Assembly: GCF_030270605.1 (NCBI RefSeq)
Contig: NZ_BSYJ01000001.1
Coordinates: 124,001-188,000, forward strand
DNA: 64,000 nucleotides
Source: Biformimicrobium ophioploci
GTDB taxonomy: Bacteria; Pseudomonadota; Gammaproteobacteria; Pseudomonadales; Cellvibrionaceae
Reading direction: 5' to 3'
The notes under the pieces were generated by a model, which saw only the letters and a list, made by a program, of their open reading frames with translations, was not told the DNA's origin and made no database searches. Positions 37,531 through 46,872 of the stretch are shown here, one piece after another; positions within the stretch are counted from its first letter, which is position 1, and each line of letters opens with the position of its first letter. The position numbers and the translations under genes were made by a program.

Positions 37531-38118
37531 CTATTCAAATGTATCGTGGCGCCCCTGGATAATGGCCCAGTAGCGCGGCAGGAAGGTGACGAGCACATAG
37601 ATCTCAAGCAGGATACCGAGAAACGCCAACGGCTCCAGCAACCAGCGCAGCACGGGCCGAAGCACCTCGAAGCTGCCGAGCAGGCCCAATGCAATGATGG
37701 CGAAAGCCACCGCGGTTGCCAGTTTGGAGGGGAAGATCGGCTTAACCTTGAACGGGCGCTTGAGCCACATCATCAATACCGGAAATACCGACAGCTGCAC
37801 CAGATAGCGCAGGAAGATCAGCACACCGAGCCACGGCAGCAGTACAGCCTGGTCCCACACGAGGGGCAGCAGGAACAGCACCAGCAACTTGTCTGCAACC
37901 GGGTCCAGCACCGCGCCGAGCTGGGTCTTCCAGTTGAAATGACGCGCCAGGCGACCATCGAAGAAGTCGGAAAACCCGGCAATGACAAACGTCACTACGG
38001 CCGCCATATGCTGGCCCTGCTGGTGCAGCCAGAAAATCACCGGCAACAGCAGGATGCGCAGGATAGTGAGCGCATTGGGAATCCAGCGCCAGCGCTGGTA
38101 GCTGTTCTGTTCGGACAC
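37531..38118 (-). CDS. CDP-alcohol phosphatidyltransferase family protein
   Basis: A 195-residue integral membrane enzyme of the PgsA type. The CDP-alcohol motif D-G-x2-A-R-x8-G-x3-D-x3-D is complete in FSDFFDGRLARHFNW followed by KTQLGAVLDPVADK (about 50-78). Four to six membrane helices are visible. The head-group acceptor is not evident: it could be glycerol-3-phosphate or a cardiolipin-type reaction, and it is probably not the housekeeping pgsA given the lack of uvrC nearby. GTG 38118 after GGGAG is chosen as the start; the frame is open to 38199. Confidence 0.85.
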   Translation of the reverse strand: MSEQNSYQRWRWIPNALTILRILLLPVIFWLHQQGQHMAAVVTFVIAGFSDFFDGRLARHFNWKTQLGAVLDPVADKLLVLFLLPLVWDQAVLLPWLGVLIFLRYLVQLSVFPVLMMWLKRPFKVKPIFPSKLATAVAFAIIALGLLGSFEVLRPVLRWLLEPLAFLGILLEIYVLVTFLPRYWAIIQGRHDTFE

Positions 38119-38216
38119 CGCCGCTCCCGTTCTGTTTGTGTTGGCTGGACGATACAAACCCTGCAAGGATACCCTGTAGTCACCCAATTCAAAAAACAAA
38201 AATCTGTGTGGTCATT

Positions 38217-39461
38217 ATGGCGTCAGCCGCAGCCTGGCAGGCACTGCTGGGCATCATCGTGTTTACCTCCATCCCGCTCCTGCTCAGCGAAAATCGGCGC
38301 GCCGTATCCTGGCGTCTGGTCGCCGGCGCGCTGGCCGCGCAGTTCCTGCTGGCACTGCTGCTGTTGCGGGTGCCCCTGGTACAGGACCTGCTGCTGGGAC
38401 TGAACGGCTTCGTCAAGGCCATCGAGGCCGCCGCAATAGCCGGCAGCAGCTACATGTTCGGCTACCTTGGCGGCGCCCCGCTGCCGTTTGAAGCAAAAGG
38501 CCCGGGCAGCAGCTTTATCGTCGCTTTCCAGGTGTTGCCCGTTGTCCTGGTGATGAGCGCGCTGTCCGCGGTGCTGTTTTACTGGGGGCTGCTGCAGAAA
38601 ATCATTTACTGGCTGGGTCGCGGCCTGCAGCGCCTGCTCGGGCTCGACGGCCTGCAGACCTTCTCCGTGGCCTCCAGCCTGTTTTTTGGCATCGTCGAGG
38701 CGCCACTGCTGATCAAGCCTTATTTTCGCGAGATGCCCCGTGCTACCCTGTTCCTGGTGATGACTGCCGGCATGTCCACGGTCGCCGGCACCGTCATGGT
38801 GCTCTACGCCACGCAGCTGCAGGGAATCCTCGATAACCCGGCCGGGCACATCCTCGTTGCTTCACTGATCAGCCTGCCGGCTGCGGTGCTGCTGGCACAC
38901 CTGTGGTTACCGGGTAGCGACAGTGGTGATCACCGTATTCCGGAAGTTGAATCTGAGGCCCAGGGCGCGGTGGATGCCCTGGTGCGGGGTACTGAGGACG
39001 GCGTGCGCCTGATGCTGAATATCATCGGCATGATCATCGTTCTGTTCGCCTGCATTCATCTGGCCAACGCCATACTGGGCGCATTGTTCGGCGAACAGAT
39101 TACTATTGAGTATCTCGTGTCGCTGGCGATGGCACCTATCGTGTGGTTGATGGGGATTGGCGGTGACGACCTCGGCACAGCGGCCGAGCTGCTCAGCATC
39201 AAGGTAGTCTTCAATGAGTTTGTGGCCTACCAGAAGATGGCCGAACTGGGCGCAGGCGCCATGAGCGCACAGGCCAACCTGATCATGGCCTACGCCATCT
39301 GTGGCTTTGCCAATTTTGCAAGCCTGGGGCTGGTGGTGGGCACCATTTCCACCATGGTGCCGGAGCGCACCAACGAAGTGGCGGCACTGGCGCCCAAGGC
39401 CCTGCTGGCGGGGCTGCTCGCGACCTGCATGACCGGCGCAGTGGTCGGGCTGGTGGCCTGA
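38217..39461 (+). CDS. Concentrative nucleoside transporter (NupC/CNT family)
   Basis: A 414-residue inner-membrane protein of about ten helices that takes up nucleosides with H+ or Na+. Typical CNT segments are seen: FQVLPVVLVMSALSAVLFYWG, GIVEAPLLIKPYF, and FNEFVAYQKM with the later AYAICGFANFASLGLVVG. The pattern QTFSVASSLFFGIVEAPLLI carries the conserved Glu used for substrate contact. ATG 38217 is the start; the frame is open to 38136. It is divergent from the phosphatidyltransferase gene and 38 bases before acyP. Confidence 0.92.
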   Translation: MASAAAWQALLGIIVFTSIPLLLSENRRAVSWRLVAGALAAQFLLALLLLRVPLVQDLLLGLNGFVKAIEAAAIAGSSYMFGYLGGAPLPFEAKGPGSSFIVAFQVLPVVLVMSALSAVLFYWGLLQKIIYWLGRGLQRLLGLDGLQTFSVASSLFFGIVEAPLLIKPYFREMPRATLFLVMTAGMSTVAGTVMVLYATQLQGILDNPAGHILVASLISLPAAVLLAHLWLPGSDSGDHRIPEVESEAQGAVDALVRGTEDGVRLMLNIIGMIIVLFACIHLANAILGALFGEQITIEYLVSLAMAPIVWLMGIGGDDLGTAAELLSIKVVFNEFVAYQKMAELGAGAMSAQANLIMAYAICGFANFASLGLVVGTISTMVPERTNEVAALAPKALLAGLLATCMTGAVVGLVA

Positions 39462-39499
39462 ACGCGAGAACCACAGAGACAACTGATCGAGGAGGGTGT

Positions 39500-39769
39500 A
39501 TGCAAACCATGAGAGGCAGGGTCACGGGGAAGGTGCAGGGCGTATCCTTTCGCTTCTTTGTCCAGCAACAGGCCGAGTCCGCGCACCTCAATGGCTACGC
39601 CCGCAACATGGCAGACGGCAGCGTCGAGTTTTTACTGCAGGGTGATCCAGCGGCCATAGAACACGCGCTGGTTGCGATAGCCAAAGGACCCTCCGCGGCA
39701 CGGGTAGACAGCATGCAGTACGAACCGTTGCCCGACCGGACCCCGGTGCCGGGCTTTTCCATCCTCTGA
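39500..39769 (+). CDS. acyP: Acylphosphatase
   Basis: An 89-residue cytoplasmic enzyme that hydrolyses acyl phosphates. Both signature motifs are present: GKVQGVSFRFFV with catalytic Arg18, and GYARNMADGSVEF with Asn36. The ribosome site is strong (GAGGAGG). It ends 38 bases before the stop of the convergent flavoprotein gene. Confidence 0.95.
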   Translation: MQTMRGRVTGKVQGVSFRFFVQQQAESAHLNGYARNMADGSVEFLLQGDPAAIEHALVAIAKGPSAARVDSMQYEPLPDRTPVPGFSIL

Positions 39770-39807
39770 GTTCTACAACCCCGTCGCTTTGTAACAGGGC
39801 GCCCGCC

Positions 39808-41490
39808 TCAGCCCAGAGCCGGCTCGGGGGCGACACTGCCAGACATAATCTTTTTCATCAGAGCGCCGCCGCGGCGCAGACCGAGGATGCTCTGTGCGGT
39901 GGCCACACCACCGATCATGGCACCGGCCACACCGCAGCTCATGATATCCTGCCCGGTCAGGTACAGGCCCGGAATCTTTGTTTTCGGCTTCAGCCAGTCC
40001 TGCTCGAAACGCGAGGGGTCGTGGTCGAGGCCATAGATCTCACCACGCCGGTAAGCGCAGAAATAATCGGTCGACAGTGGCGTGGACAGCTCGTAATAGT
40101 CCAGGTGCTGTCTCACCTGCGGAAAATGTGCATACAGGTGCTCCAGCAGGCGCTGGCTCAGCGCTTCCTTGTACGCCTCGTAATCCTCGCCACGCTTGCC
40201 CCAGGTCTCATCGGACCATTTTTCAAACCATTCAAACTTCGCCGGCGCCACAATTTCAATCGTCGCCTTGCCCGGGTAACGCCCCTGGAAGCTGGGATCC
40301 TTGGCTGACGGGAACGAGATGTACACGACCGGGAATTCCTGCGTTTCGTCCTGCAGGAACGCCTGCATATTGCCATCGTGATCCTGGCCCGGATAGAGCC
40401 AGTAATTGGTCTTCGGCAGCCCCAGTTCTTCTGCGGTCGCATCCAGCCCGATATACAGACACAGGTGCGCCATCGACGGCCGCACGCTTTCCAGGCGACG
40501 CTGGTATCCGCTCGCGCGTGCAGCCTGCTCCGGCAGCAGCTTTTCGAAGGTGTTGAATACGCCCGCGTTGGAAACCACCAGCGGCGCGCGAATTTCGGTC
40601 CCGTCTGCCATGCGCACACCGGCAGCCCTGCCATTTTCCACCAATACCTGCTCGACATCGGCATAGGTAAAGACCTCGCCGCCACCGGCCTGGATCTGGG
40701 GGATAATGGTTTCCGCAATCTTGCTGGCACCACCAACCGGATAGAAGCCGCCGTGCAGGTAGTGCTTCACGATGAGGGCGTGAATGATGAAACTGCCGGT
40801 CGCGGGGGTCATGCCATTGTCCCCCCACTGGCCGGTAAGCACCGCAATCAGTTTTTCGTCGTCGGTAATCTCGCGCAAGACCTCAAGTGTCGTGCGGTTC
40901 AGGTATTCCGGTAACCGAAGTTTTTTCAGCAGTGCCATGCCGGGTTGCGTCCAGCCCGGCAACAATTTCTCCATCAACAGAGTGCGCATTGCGCTGCTGG
41001 CGGCACTGATCCTGCGGAAGTACTCTTCCAGGACCTCTTCAGTCCCGGGAAAATGCCTGAGTATTTCCTCCACAAATGCAGCCTTGCCCGCCCGCAGGTC
41101 AAAGGATTCCTCGCCGAGGAAAATACGGTCGTAGCAATCGTCCATCGGCGCCCACTGCAGCTGGCCAGCGCTGAGATAATCGAAAAGTTTTCGCGTCAGC
41201 GTGGGATGCTCACCGACATCACCGATGTAGTGCACGCCCACATCCCACTCGTAACCATTGCGATCGTAGGCGTGGGTAAAACCACCGGCTGTGTAGTGCT
41301 GCTCCAACACCAGAACTTTTTTGCCTGCATCAGTCAAGCAGACCGCGGTGGCAAGCCCGCCGATGCCGGAACCTATGACTACTGCGTCGTAAGGCTCCTG
41401 AAGGCGGCTGGCGCGGTACCGGCGCCCGATCCGCAAGCGACTGGGTTTTGGTGCAGATCTATCTTTTTTCTTATTGTTCTCGGTGGTCAT
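39808..41490 (-). CDS. Phytoene-desaturase/RetSat-like FAD oxidoreductase
   Basis: A 560-residue flavoprotein. The N-terminal Rossmann motif is VVIGSGIGGLATAVCL followed by LVLEQHYTAGGF (about 38-75), and the C-terminal FAD segment is LYLTGQDIMSCGVAGAMIGG. The EWDVGVHYIGD block near residue 80 is shared with bacterial relatives of all-trans-retinol 13,14-reductase (RetSat) and CrtI-type carotenoid enzymes. The substrate is unknown; no other carotenoid gene is in the window. The N-terminal 30 residues are basic and likely unstructured. Confidence 0.87.
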   Translation of the reverse strand: MTTENNKKKDRSAPKPSRLRIGRRYRASRLQEPYDAVVIGSGIGGLATAVCLTDAGKKVLVLEQHYTAGGFTHAYDRNGYEWDVGVHYIGDVGEHPTLTRKLFDYLSAGQLQWAPMDDCYDRIFLGEESFDLRAGKAAFVEEILRHFPGTEEVLEEYFRRISAASSAMRTLLMEKLLPGWTQPGMALLKKLRLPEYLNRTTLEVLREITDDEKLIAVLTGQWGDNGMTPATGSFIIHALIVKHYLHGGFYPVGGASKIAETIIPQIQAGGGEVFTYADVEQVLVENGRAAGVRMADGTEIRAPLVVSNAGVFNTFEKLLPEQAARASGYQRRLESVRPSMAHLCLYIGLDATAEELGLPKTNYWLYPGQDHDGNMQAFLQDETQEFPVVYISFPSAKDPSFQGRYPGKATIEIVAPAKFEWFEKWSDETWGKRGEDYEAYKEALSQRLLEHLYAHFPQVRQHLDYYELSTPLSTDYFCAYRRGEIYGLDHDPSRFEQDWLKPKTKIPGLYLTGQDIMSCGVAGAMIGGVATAQSILGLRRGGALMKKIMSGSVAPEPALG

Positions 41491-41659
41491 ATGTTTCTTC
41501 CCAAAGTTCGCGAGCGTCCTGTTAATCCCATGACTCTATTCACTTGAATCCCGCCCGGCAAGCACTGTCCGAACAGGGTTGGAGAGTCAGTTTTTTCCTA
41601 CAGACCGGTATTCCGGCACGTTAGCGTAGTAATCCCGGTGACTGAAACAGGGTGAAAAG

Positions 41660-42160
41660 ATGAATGCTAAAGTCTGTCGCACCGCGCTAGCTTCGTTCGC
41701 CATGGCACTTTGCCTTGCGCCTGCGGCCGTCATTGCCAAAACGTCCATCACCATCGATTTAAGTGAACAGCAGGCCTACCTATATAACAGTGGCAAGCTG
41801 GTCAAGACCACGCGCGTCTCCACCGGCAAGAGCGGCTTCCGCACGCCAACCGGATCTTTCCGCGTCAGCCAGAAAAACGTCGACCATCGCTCCAATATCT
41901 ACGGAGACTATGTTTCCAGGAGCAGCGGCAAGATCGTGCGCAAGGACGTGGATGTGCGCAAGGACAAACGCCCCCCGGGCACTTACTTCCGCGGCGCGCC
42001 CATGCGCTACTTCCTGCGCATCAATGGCGGCATCGGCATGCATGCGGGTTACGTCCCCAACTACCCGGCCTCTCATGGCTGCATCCGCCTGCCCAAGGCA
42101 AACGCGGCACTGTTCTACCAGTACGCGAAGATCGGCACACGCGTGGTGGTGAGGCATTGA
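41660..42160 (+). CDS. Secreted L,D-transpeptidase (YkuD domain)
   Basis: A 166-residue protein with a signal peptide (about 1-26, ending VIAKT) and one YkuD domain filling the rest. The active site is HAGYVPNYPASHGCIRLP with His128, His139 and nucleophile Cys141. Such enzymes make 3-3 cross-links or attach proteins to peptidoglycan in the periplasm. The domain is minimal, with no LysM or peptidoglycan-binding module. Confidence 0.92.
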   Translation: MNAKVCRTALASFAMALCLAPAAVIAKTSITIDLSEQQAYLYNSGKLVKTTRVSTGKSGFRTPTGSFRVSQKNVDHRSNIYGDYVSRSSGKIVRKDVDVRKDKRPPGTYFRGAPMRYFLRINGGIGMHAGYVPNYPASHGCIRLPKANAALFYQYAKIGTRVVVRH

Positions 42161-42205
42161 ACCCGGACACCAGCCAACCTCCGCATTGACACGCAACGCG
42201 ACATT

Positions 42206-42240
42206 GCAAACAATCCGGAAAAGACTTCCGGATTGTTTGC
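42206..42240. promoter_or_regulatory. Perfect 15-bp hairpin abutting the alkaline phosphatase start codon
   Basis: Bases 42206-42220 and 42226-42240 are perfect reverse complements around a 5-base loop. The next base is the A of the ATG at 42241. There is no T-run, so it is not a classical terminator of the preceding gene, and it fills the place where a ribosome binding site would be. Confidence 0.8.
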
Positions 42241-43614
42241 ATGAAATCCCCTCTGGCACACACCCTCTGCTTCGCCCTTGCGACCCTTCTCCACACAATG
42301 CCTGTGTACGCGGGGCCCACTGTAATCCTGCTGATAGGCGACGGCATGGACGAGCAGCAGCTGACCATTGCACGCAACTACCTGCATGGCGCCAGCGGTC
42401 GTCTGGCTGTCGATGCACTGCCTGTTCGAAGCAGCGTACAGGTGCTGACGGTCGCGGAAAAAGACCCAAAGCGCTCCATCTACGTGGCGGATTCCGCCAA
42501 CAGCGCCACGGCCATGGCTACCGGCAATATCACCAGCCGGGGCCGCATCGCCACCAGCGCGGGCACCGACAGGGATCTCGAGACCATCGTCAGTATCGCG
42601 CACAGGGCCGGCCTGCGCACCGGGCTGGTCACCACCTCCAGCGTCACCGATGCCACACCTGCGTCCTTTGCCACTCATATCAGCCATCGCAGCTGCGAAG
42701 ACCCCACCCGTATGCAGTCCTATGAGGTGGCCGGGGATTTTGTGGTTGACTGCTCGCAGGACCTGCAGAGTCATGGCGGACCGGGTTCGATTGCGGAACA
42801 ACTCGCACGCTCGCCGCTTGACCTGATCCTCGGGGGCGGCCGCGGCCATTTCGAAGCCGCCATCGACTCACAGGAAAGCCCGTTGGCAATTGCAGCACGC
42901 AATGGCTTCGATGTTTTCAGCAGCCCGGCAGAGCTTGTTGCCGGGGAAGGCGTAAACAGGCGGATCGGCCTTTTTGCCGAACGGCACCTGCCGGTGCGCT
43001 GGCACGGGGAACAGGGCCGGATTGCGGAAAAGCCGCAGCCCAGCCTGCTGAATTACGCCTATCGCTATTTCGGCAGCGTTAAGCAGCCGCAGGCCTTCCA
43101 GTGCGAGGACAACCCGAACTATGGCGACACCCCTTCGCTAAAGGCCATGACGGATACGGCCCTGGACCAGCTACACAACGACCGCGGATTTTTCCTGATG
43201 GTGGAATCCGCCTCGATCGACAAGCGCTCACACCAGCGCGACCCCTGCGGCCAGATCGGCGAGGTGGCGCAGCTGATGGAGGCCCTGCAGAGCGCACTGG
43301 CCTATGCGGAGAAGAACCCGGAAACACTGGTGCTGGTGACCGCCGACCACGGCCAGGCGGCGCAACTGGTACCGGACGAAAGTATCTTTGCCGCCTATGG
43401 CGTGCCGATATTTACCCCGGGCAACATTGCCAGGCTGCAGACGCCAGAAGGCAGTATCATGGCCATCAACTATGCCACCAACCAGTTTGATGTGGAGGAA
43501 CACACCGGCGTACAGGTACCATTGTTCGCGAATGACGTTGCAGCGGGAAAAATCCCGCCGCTACTGTTCCAGCATGAAATTTTTGGACTGATGCGCGATC
43601 ACCTCGGCATCTGA
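42241..43614 (+). CDS. Alkaline phosphatase (PhoA family), periplasmic
   Basis: A 457-residue protein with a signal peptide (about 1-24, ending VYAGP). Metal-binding and catalytic motifs match PhoA: LLIGDGM near the mature N-terminus, VADSANSATAMATG with nucleophile Ser85, ESASIDKRSHQRDPCGQIGE and VLVTADHGQ. It would release phosphate from monoesters. There is no normal ribosome site; a perfect hairpin ends at the base before ATG. No in-frame alternative start giving a signal peptide was found. It is convergent with hutG, six bases between stops. Confidence 0.9.
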   Translation: MKSPLAHTLCFALATLLHTMPVYAGPTVILLIGDGMDEQQLTIARNYLHGASGRLAVDALPVRSSVQVLTVAEKDPKRSIYVADSANSATAMATGNITSRGRIATSAGTDRDLETIVSIAHRAGLRTGLVTTSSVTDATPASFATHISHRSCEDPTRMQSYEVAGDFVVDCSQDLQSHGGPGSIAEQLARSPLDLILGGGRGHFEAAIDSQESPLAIAARNGFDVFSSPAELVAGEGVNRRIGLFAERHLPVRWHGEQGRIAEKPQPSLLNYAYRYFGSVKQPQAFQCEDNPNYGDTPSLKAMTDTALDQLHNDRGFFLMVESASIDKRSHQRDPCGQIGEVAQLMEALQSALAYAEKNPETLVLVTADHGQAAQLVPDESIFAAYGVPIFTPGNIARLQTPEGSIMAINYATNQFDVEEHTGVQVPLFANDVAAGKIPPLLFQHEIFGLMRDHLGI

Positions 43615-43620
43615 CGGGGA

Positions 43621-44568
43621 TCAGAACTGCTTGGTGATCTCATAAGCGATACGCGCGACGGTGCGCGCACTGTGATCCTCGATATCGAAGTAGGGGTTGA
43701 ACTCCGCCATATCCGCCGCGCATACCTTGCCCGACTCCATCACGATACCGAGTAGCACCTCGAACAGTTCAAATGGGAGCCCGCGGCCGGCCGGGGCGCT
43801 CACCGCCGGCATTACGCTCGCGGGGAAGACATCCAGGTCAATGGTGAGATACACCATGTCGACGCGGTCGATAAAGGCCTGCACCCGCGCCTTCGCCGCC
43901 TCCAGCGCCCAGGGGGTAATCTCGCGATCCTCGATCACCTCCACTTTCATCTCGGCAGCGCGCTGCATCAGTGCCGGGGTGTTGGCAGTCGCGGCCGCGC
44001 CGATGCACAGGTAATTGAACGCGCGCCCGCCGAGTTCTGCATGCTCCGCGATCTGGTAGAAGGGCGTCCCGGAACTGCCGTCCGGTGCAGGCACCCTGAT
44101 GTCGAGATGCGCATCGAAATTTACGATACCCAGGCTTTTTTCCCGATGGTTCTCGCGCATCCAGCGCGCAATACCCTGGTAGGTACCGAACGCAATTTCG
44201 TGTCCACCACCGAGCACCAGCGGGAAGTGCCCATTGCTCAAAAGATCCGCCACACTCACACCCAGTTGCGACTGGGCCGATTCCAGGTCACGGTCCAGCA
44301 CGCGCACATTGCCCGCGTCGTAGACCGGCATCTCGAACACCTTCGGCAGCGGCGCCATGGCCAGGCGCAGGATGCGCGGCCCATCCGCCGCGCCGACCCT
44401 GCCCTTGTTGCGTCGCACACCTTCATCAGAAGAGAAACCCAATACGGCGACGCCCGGCGGGCTGTCGATGCCGAGCGGTTGCACGCGCTCGTGCCAGCGC
44501 TTGCCCAGTTCCCCATCTTCCGGATCCGTACGGCCTTTCCACAGGCGCATATCAGCCAGCGATAACAT
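43621..44568 (-). CDS. hutG: Formimidoylglutamase HutG
   Basis: A Mn-dependent arginase-family enzyme that splits N-formimidoyl-glutamate to glutamate and formamide, the last hut step. The 315 residues show the metal motifs [18 protein letters not shown] and [23 protein letters not shown] 44568 follows GGAGG and gives a 17-base overlap with the end of hutI, so the two are coupled; a GTG at 44580 is in frame. Having HutG rather than HutF means the direct four-step pathway. Confidence 0.93.
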   Translation of the reverse strand: MLSLADMRLWKGRTDPEDGELGKRWHERVQPLGIDSPPGVAVLGFSSDEGVRRNKGRVGAADGPRILRLAMAPLPKVFEMPVYDAGNVRVLDRDLESAQSQLGVSVADLLSNGHFPLVLGGGHEIAFGTYQGIARWMRENHREKSLGIVNFDAHLDIRVPAPDGSSGTPFYQIAEHAELGGRAFNYLCIGAAATANTPALMQRAAEMKVEVIEDREITPWALEAAKARVQAFIDRVDMVYLTIDLDVFPASVMPAVSAPAGRGLPFELFEVLLGIVMESGKVCAADMAEFNPYFDIEDHSARTVARIAYEITKQF

Positions 44569-45781
44569 CCGTACCTCCACAAATAATTCGCTCCGGTACC
44601 AGCGCGCCTACTTCATACGCAAGCTGGTCCGGCGTATCGATATCCCACAGCAGGATATCCGCACGGTAGCTGGCGCGCAGCATACCGCGACTGTCGCCCA
44701 GCCCGAGCGCGTGCGCACCGACCCGGGTGACGCCGGCAAGCGACTCGGCCGGGGTCATACCGAACAGGATACAACCCATATTCATCATCAGGCGCAGCGA
44801 GCCCAACGGGCAACTGCCTGGATTCAGGTCCGTCGCCAGCGCCATGGGCACACCCGCCGCGCGAAAACTTTCCACCGGGGGCATGCGCGTTTCACGCAGG
44901 GTGTAGTAGGCCCCGGGCAACAGCACCGCAACAGTCCCCGCTTCCGCCATCAGCGCAATATCATGATCGGTCACATACTCGACATGATCCGCCGAGAGTG
45001 CGCCATTGCGCGCAGCCATGGCCGTCGCACCGGTATTATTCAATTGCTCCGCGTGCACCTTGACCGGCAGGCCCAGCGCGTGCGCCCGGTCGATCACACG
45101 CTGGCATTGCGCCACCGTAAAGCCGATGCTTTCACAGAACATATCCACCGCGTCGGCGAGCTGCTCCTTCGCCACCGCCGGCAGCATCTCGTCACAGATC
45201 AGGTCAATGTACGCATCCGCGCGGCCGTCATATTCCGGTGGCAGGGCATGGGCGCCGAGAAACGTGGTGCGCACGGTGAGCGGATATTTCTGCGCAAGCC
45301 GGCGCGCCACCCGCAACTGCTTGAGTTCCGCATCCAGTTCCAGGCCATAGCCCGACTTGATTTCAACCGTGGTCACCCCTTCGCGCAGCAGGGCTGTCAG
45401 GCGCCGTTCGGCACTGTGCAACAGCTGTTCCGCCGACTCGCTGCGCGTCGCGCGAACGGTAGAGCGGATGCCACCGCCGCCCTTGGCGATGTTTTCATAG
45501 CTTACGCCGCCCAGGCGCTGCGCAAACTCGCCGGCGCGGTGGCCGCCGTACACAAGGTGCGTGTGACAATCCACCAGCCCGGGCGTGATCCACCCCCCGG
45601 CACCGTCCAGCACCTCACGCGGGGCCAGGTCGCCGAGGTCGCGGCGTTCGCCAATCCAGCTGATGCAGCCATCCACCACCGCCAGCGCGGCATCCTCGAT
45701 CACGCCGTAGCCGCCGGCCCGCGCGGGATCCATGGTGGCGGCGCGCACATTGGTTATCAAAAAATCACATTGTTCCGACAT
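44552..45781 (-). CDS. hutI: Imidazolonepropionase HutI
   Basis: A metal-dependent amidohydrolase of 409 residues that opens the imidazolone ring to N-formimidoyl-glutamate. The metal ligands are visible in [10 protein letters not shown] (His73, His75), [10 protein letters not shown] and [19 protein letters not shown] is the family substrate-binding block. It is divergent from hutC, with a HutC-type operator in the 205-base spacer. Confidence 0.96.
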   Translation of the reverse strand: MSEQCDFLITNVRAATMDPARAGGYGVIEDAALAVVDGCISWIGERRDLGDLAPREVLDGAGGWITPGLVDCHTHLVYGGHRAGEFAQRLGGVSYENIAKGGGGIRSTVRATRSESAEQLLHSAERRLTALLREGVTTVEIKSGYGLELDAELKQLRVARRLAQKYPLTVRTTFLGAHALPPEYDGRADAYIDLICDEMLPAVAKEQLADAVDMFCESIGFTVAQCQRVIDRAHALGLPVKVHAEQLNNTGATAMAARNGALSADHVEYVTDHDIALMAEAGTVAVLLPGAYYTLRETRMPPVESFRAAGVPMALATDLNPGSCPLGSLRLMMNMGCILFGMTPAESLAGVTRVGAHALGLGDSRGMLRASYRADILLWDIDTPDQLAYEVGALVPERIICGGTDVIAG

Positions 45782-45912
45782 TTAGCCTTTCCAGCTCGGG
45801 GAATACGCCCACAGTGCAGGATTGCACCCTGGCGGCCAATTCCGTTTCCGACTTCCTACACTGTAGGCGCTGGCGCCCGAGTCCTCCTTTCGCAGGCAAA
45901 AATCTGCTTGGA

Positions 45913-45943
45913 TTGACAGGCGCTGATGTATATACAAGTATAG
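45913..45943 (+). promoter_or_regulatory. hutC promoter with HutC-type operator
   Basis: TTGACA at 45913-45918 is a perfect -35. AAGTAT (45936) or GTATAG (45938) may serve as -10. Between them lies TGTATATACA (45927-45936), the core of the HutC operator; with flanks it reads GATGTATATACAAG, 12 of 14 matches to the CTTGTATATACAAG form known from Pseudomonas hut regulation. A repressor bound here would block hutC and could also control hutIG. Confidence 0.7.
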
Positions 45944-45986
45944 GCAACCGCAAAAATTGTACTACCAAGTGACCCGGTAACCAACT

Positions 45987-46712
45987 TTGAGCCAGCTACC
46001 CGCATCCACCACGCCGCAGCCGCGCTATGCCGCCATCAAGGCGTTTATCTGTGCGCAGATCGAGAATGGCGACTGGCCGGCCAACCATCGGGTGCCCTCG
46101 GAGAACCAGCTGGCGGAGCAATTCGGGGTCAGCCGGATGACGGCACGCCGCGCCCTGACCGAGTTGACTGAAGCCGGTGTACTGATCCGCAGCCAGGGCC
46201 TGGGCACGTTTGTGGCGGAAGCGCGCCCGTCCGGCTCGCTGCTGGAAGTGCGAGACATTGCAGAAGAGATCAGCAGCCGCGGCCACGATTACGAGGGGCG
46301 TGTGCTGTTGCTGGAACAGGCCGCCGCCAGTGAACAGGTGGCGCTGGCACTGGGGCTCTCTGCGGGCAGCCCGGTGTTCCATTCCATCCTGGTGCACTGT
46401 GACAACGGCGTGCCGCTGCAGTGGGAGGAGCGTTTTACCAACCCTGCACTCGCGCCGGATTACCTGCAGCAGGACTTTCGCAGCAGCACCCCGAGTGCCT
46501 ACCTGCACCGGGTACAGCCGCTCACCGAGGCGGACACCAGCGTTGAGGCGATCAATGCCGAGGCGGACATTGCGGCACAGCTGGAGATCAGCGCGGGTGA
46601 TGCCTGCCTGCTGGTCCAGCGCAGAACAAGTTCAGGCAGCGGTGGCGTTTCGCTGGCGCGCCTGGTGCATCCGGGCAAACGTTATCGCCTGGGTGCGCAA
46701 CTGAAATTTTGA
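45987..46712 (+). CDS. hutC: HutC, GntR/HutC-family histidine utilisation repressor
   Basis: A 241-residue regulator with an N-terminal GntR winged helix (PRYAAIKAFICAQIENGDW, then VPSENQLAEQFGVSRMTARRAL) and a C-terminal UTRA effector domain (about 90-238) that binds urocanate in the family. The only suitable start is TTG 45987, since the next in-frame ATG would cut the DNA-binding domain. It is the first plus-strand gene of the hut cluster. Confidence 0.92.
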   Translation: MSQLPASTTPQPRYAAIKAFICAQIENGDWPANHRVPSENQLAEQFGVSRMTARRALTELTEAGVLIRSQGLGTFVAEARPSGSLLEVRDIAEEISSRGHDYEGRVLLLEQAAASEQVALALGLSAGSPVFHSILVHCDNGVPLQWEERFTNPALAPDYLQQDFRSSTPSAYLHRVQPLTEADTSVEAINAEADIAAQLEISAGDACLLVQRRTSSGSGGVSLARLVHPGKRYRLGAQLKF

Positions 46713-46733
46713 CAGACACTCGATGGCGGTGCC

Positions 46734-46818
46734 GCTTGGCTATTTCAAAAACGCATGAATACATCCCTGTAGCTCCGATCGCGACGTCCATGTCGCGACG
46801 GTTTTGAAATAGCCAAGC
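46734..46818. repeat. Hairpin repeat element, copy 1 (upstream of hutU)
   Basis: GCTTGGCTATTTCAAAA at 46734-46750 is the perfect reverse complement of 46802-46818. Inside is a smaller hairpin CGCGAC/GTCGCG (46780-46785 with 46792-46797). The core is homologous, in opposite orientation, to the element at 50331-50422. It fills most of the hutC-hutU gap. Confidence 0.88.
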
Positions 46819-46872
46819 ACCACCACCGATACGATCAAACCGAACCGAAAGTAGAAATTACGGAAAAACGGC

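Noticed and set aside
44357-45916. 519-codon plus-strand frame opposite hutG/hutI
   Set aside because: hutI and hutG are unmistakable on the minus strand; the other frame has biased composition and no motif.
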